Below, piece after piece: positions 63,088 through 64,000 of a stretch of 64,000 nt of DNA. The stretch is from Chitinophaga dinghuensis (GTDB taxonomy: Bacteria; Bacteroidota; Bacteroidia; Chitinophagales; Chitinophagaceae), in the NCBI RefSeq assembly GCF_003259435.1, contig NZ_QLMA01000005.1, positions 186,001 through 250,000 of the forward strand, written 5' to 3'. A program made the translations under genes and the position numbers. Numbering within the stretch: the stretch's first letter is position 1; every line of letters begins with the position of its first letter. The notes beneath the pieces are model-generated. The model had not been told where the DNA came from. It ran no database searches and saw only the letters and a list, made by a program, of their open reading frames with translations.

Positions 63088-64000
63088 CTAATCGTTGTCT
63101 GATGGGCGTTTCCGCCTTTTTCTCTTTCGTCGTTGCTCCGGTGTCTGAAAACTGTATTCAGGTTGGACTAGATGTTCAATAATTCCGGAGGCCGTGGGTG
63201 CTAAACCTCCTGTTACAGCGGTTGGTGGTGTGGATAGCTGGTTTTGCTGCAATGAGACTGTCAATGCAGTATCATCTGATTTCACGTGATTGCCGGTAGT
63301 AAGTATATAAGGTTTTAACACCGGTGTCTGACCGGCAGGTGCTTGTATGCTGATAGTACAGCGTTGCTGTAGCGCAGAGGCACTGTACTGCTTACCCAGG
63401 GTACTGCCATTGAATACACATTTTGTTTTATGGTCTATGAAGGTGACGCTGTATAGTTGGCCGGTAGCATTCTGCCTCCTGACAGTAGAAATACCGTCTT
63501 TTTCAAGGGATACAATCAGTTGGGATACAGACAGCTGGCGTTGCCCAGCAAGTATCCAATCTATTGTAGTTTTTATCCTTTGGGCATGAGGCGCCTTCAA
63601 GGCCTGGTTTTCATGGAATCGCCCTTCCAGATAAGCCAGTGTGGGTTTACTATAAATGGAGCTGGCTTTAACGGGAACGCCTACTTTATTGCCTCTTTCA
63701 TCAAGAATGCGATATACCAGCCCACCCTTCTGATAAATTCGGGAATCCTCTTTACCTCTGTCGGCAGCAACATTATAGAGCCGGAGGATAGCATTCAGTT
63801 CCGGTAGGGAGCTATATTTATAAGATTTGAGGACTGCATCCAGTACATTGATGATGCTCCGTTTAGTCTCACCTTTACCATAGATAACCTTTTGTGCGTT
63901 TACGGAATGAACATCTTTTAATAGTTCTTTCTGGTCTTCCGCGCGCACAAGCCCGTACTGTTCCTGGATGGCCTTCCGTGCTGGTTCTGATTTGTACTTG
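63088..64000 (-). CDS. Relaxase/mobilization protein, C-terminal part (cut by window edge)
   Basis: Open to the right edge: the frame continues past the GTG at 63948 (KYKSEPARKAIQEQYGL then VRAEDQKELLKD), so the visible ~304 residues are a C-terminal piece and the start lies outside the window. The segment SRIYQKGGLVYRILDERGNKVGVPVKASSIYSKPTLAYLE is typical of the C-terminal half of Bacteroidota MobB-type relaxases. The tail is Pro/Lys-rich (EQRRKRKRRKRPSDND). The catalytic Tyr and HUH motifs are not in view. Upstream partner of the MobC gene. Confidence 0.8.
   Translation of the reverse strand, partial: KYKSEPARKAIQEQYGLVRAEDQKELLKDVHSVNAQKVIYGKGETKRSIINVLDAVLKSYKYSSLPELNAILRLYNVAADRGKEDSRIYQKGGLVYRILDERGNKVGVPVKASSIYSKPTLAYLEGRFHENQALKAPHAQRIKTTIDWILAGQRQLSVSQLIVSLEKDGISTVRRQNATGQLYSVTFIDHKTKCVFNGSTLGKQYSASALQQRCTISIQAPAGQTPVLKPYILTTGNHVKSDDTALTVSLQQNQLSTPPTAVTGGLAPTASGIIEHLVQPEYSFQTPEQRRKRKRRKRPSDND

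Overview
The window reads as chromosome from a member of the Bacteroidota, most likely a Chitinophaga-like Chitinophagaceae. Evidence: two SusC/SusD pairs, one behind an ECF sigma factor and a FecR anti-sigma factor; many 'SC' lipoprotein signal peptides; promoters of the Bacteroidota TAnnTTTG type; few Shine-Dalgarno sites; and a YWFCY/MobC-type coupling protein next to a relaxase at the right edge. No rRNA, complete tRNA, CRISPR array or intact insertion sequence was recognised. Gene identities come from reading motifs by eye, not from database searches.

Layout. 0-5.2 kb: sbcD-sbcC DNA-repair operon. 5.3-7.3 kb: MocR/GntR regulator divergent from a GNAT acetyltransferase, with shared overlapping promoters and two operator-like direct repeats. 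7.4-13.1 kb: transglutaminase-like protein, WXXGXW-repeat secreted protein, and two near-duplicate alpha/beta hydrolases (one exported, one cytoplasmic) around an AraC regulator. 13.3-17.9 kb: SusC-SusD pair. 18.2-23.1 kb: membrane protein, TIGR02117/DUF2459 protein, secreted protein of unknown function, AraC-cupin pair. 23.5-31.2 kb: a single large NRPS (C-A-T-C-A-T-C) without thioesterase. 31.4-33.8 kb: small membrane protein, AraC-NmrA pair. 34.0-40.8 kb: ECF sigma, FecR, SusC with an STN domain, SusD. 41.0-48.1 kb: TlpA-like thioredoxin protein, secreted NucA-type nuclease with an upstream NuiA-type inhibitor, lipoprotein, decayed and intact bacilliredoxin paralogues, serine hydrolase.

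From about 48.7 kb to the right edge the sequence looks like accreted mobile elements. Two direct blocks (48673-48779 and 54501-54615) each hold a 21-bp repeat, a hairpin and an identical 15-bp core that reads, on the minus strand, like the 3' end of a tRNA. I interpret them as left attachment sites of tandem integrations. The first segment carries an AraC regulator and a 1319-residue protein ending in a PD-(D/E)xK nuclease-like domain. The second starts with AT-rich cargo: a proteasome-like Ntn-hydrolase, a SLATT-like two-TM protein, and a tightly coupled operon of a GHKL (sacsin/Hsp90-like) ATPase with a Schlafen AlbA_2-HEPN protein. It then continues into conjugation genes (MobC coupling protein and relaxase).

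The GHKL + Schlafen-HEPN operon, carried next to mobilisation genes and a SLATT protein, is the best candidate here for an undescribed (defence-like) system. The nuclease-tipped giant protein, the NucA/NuiA pair, the NRPS ending in a condensation domain and the nonsense-riddled bacilliredoxin are the next most notable items.
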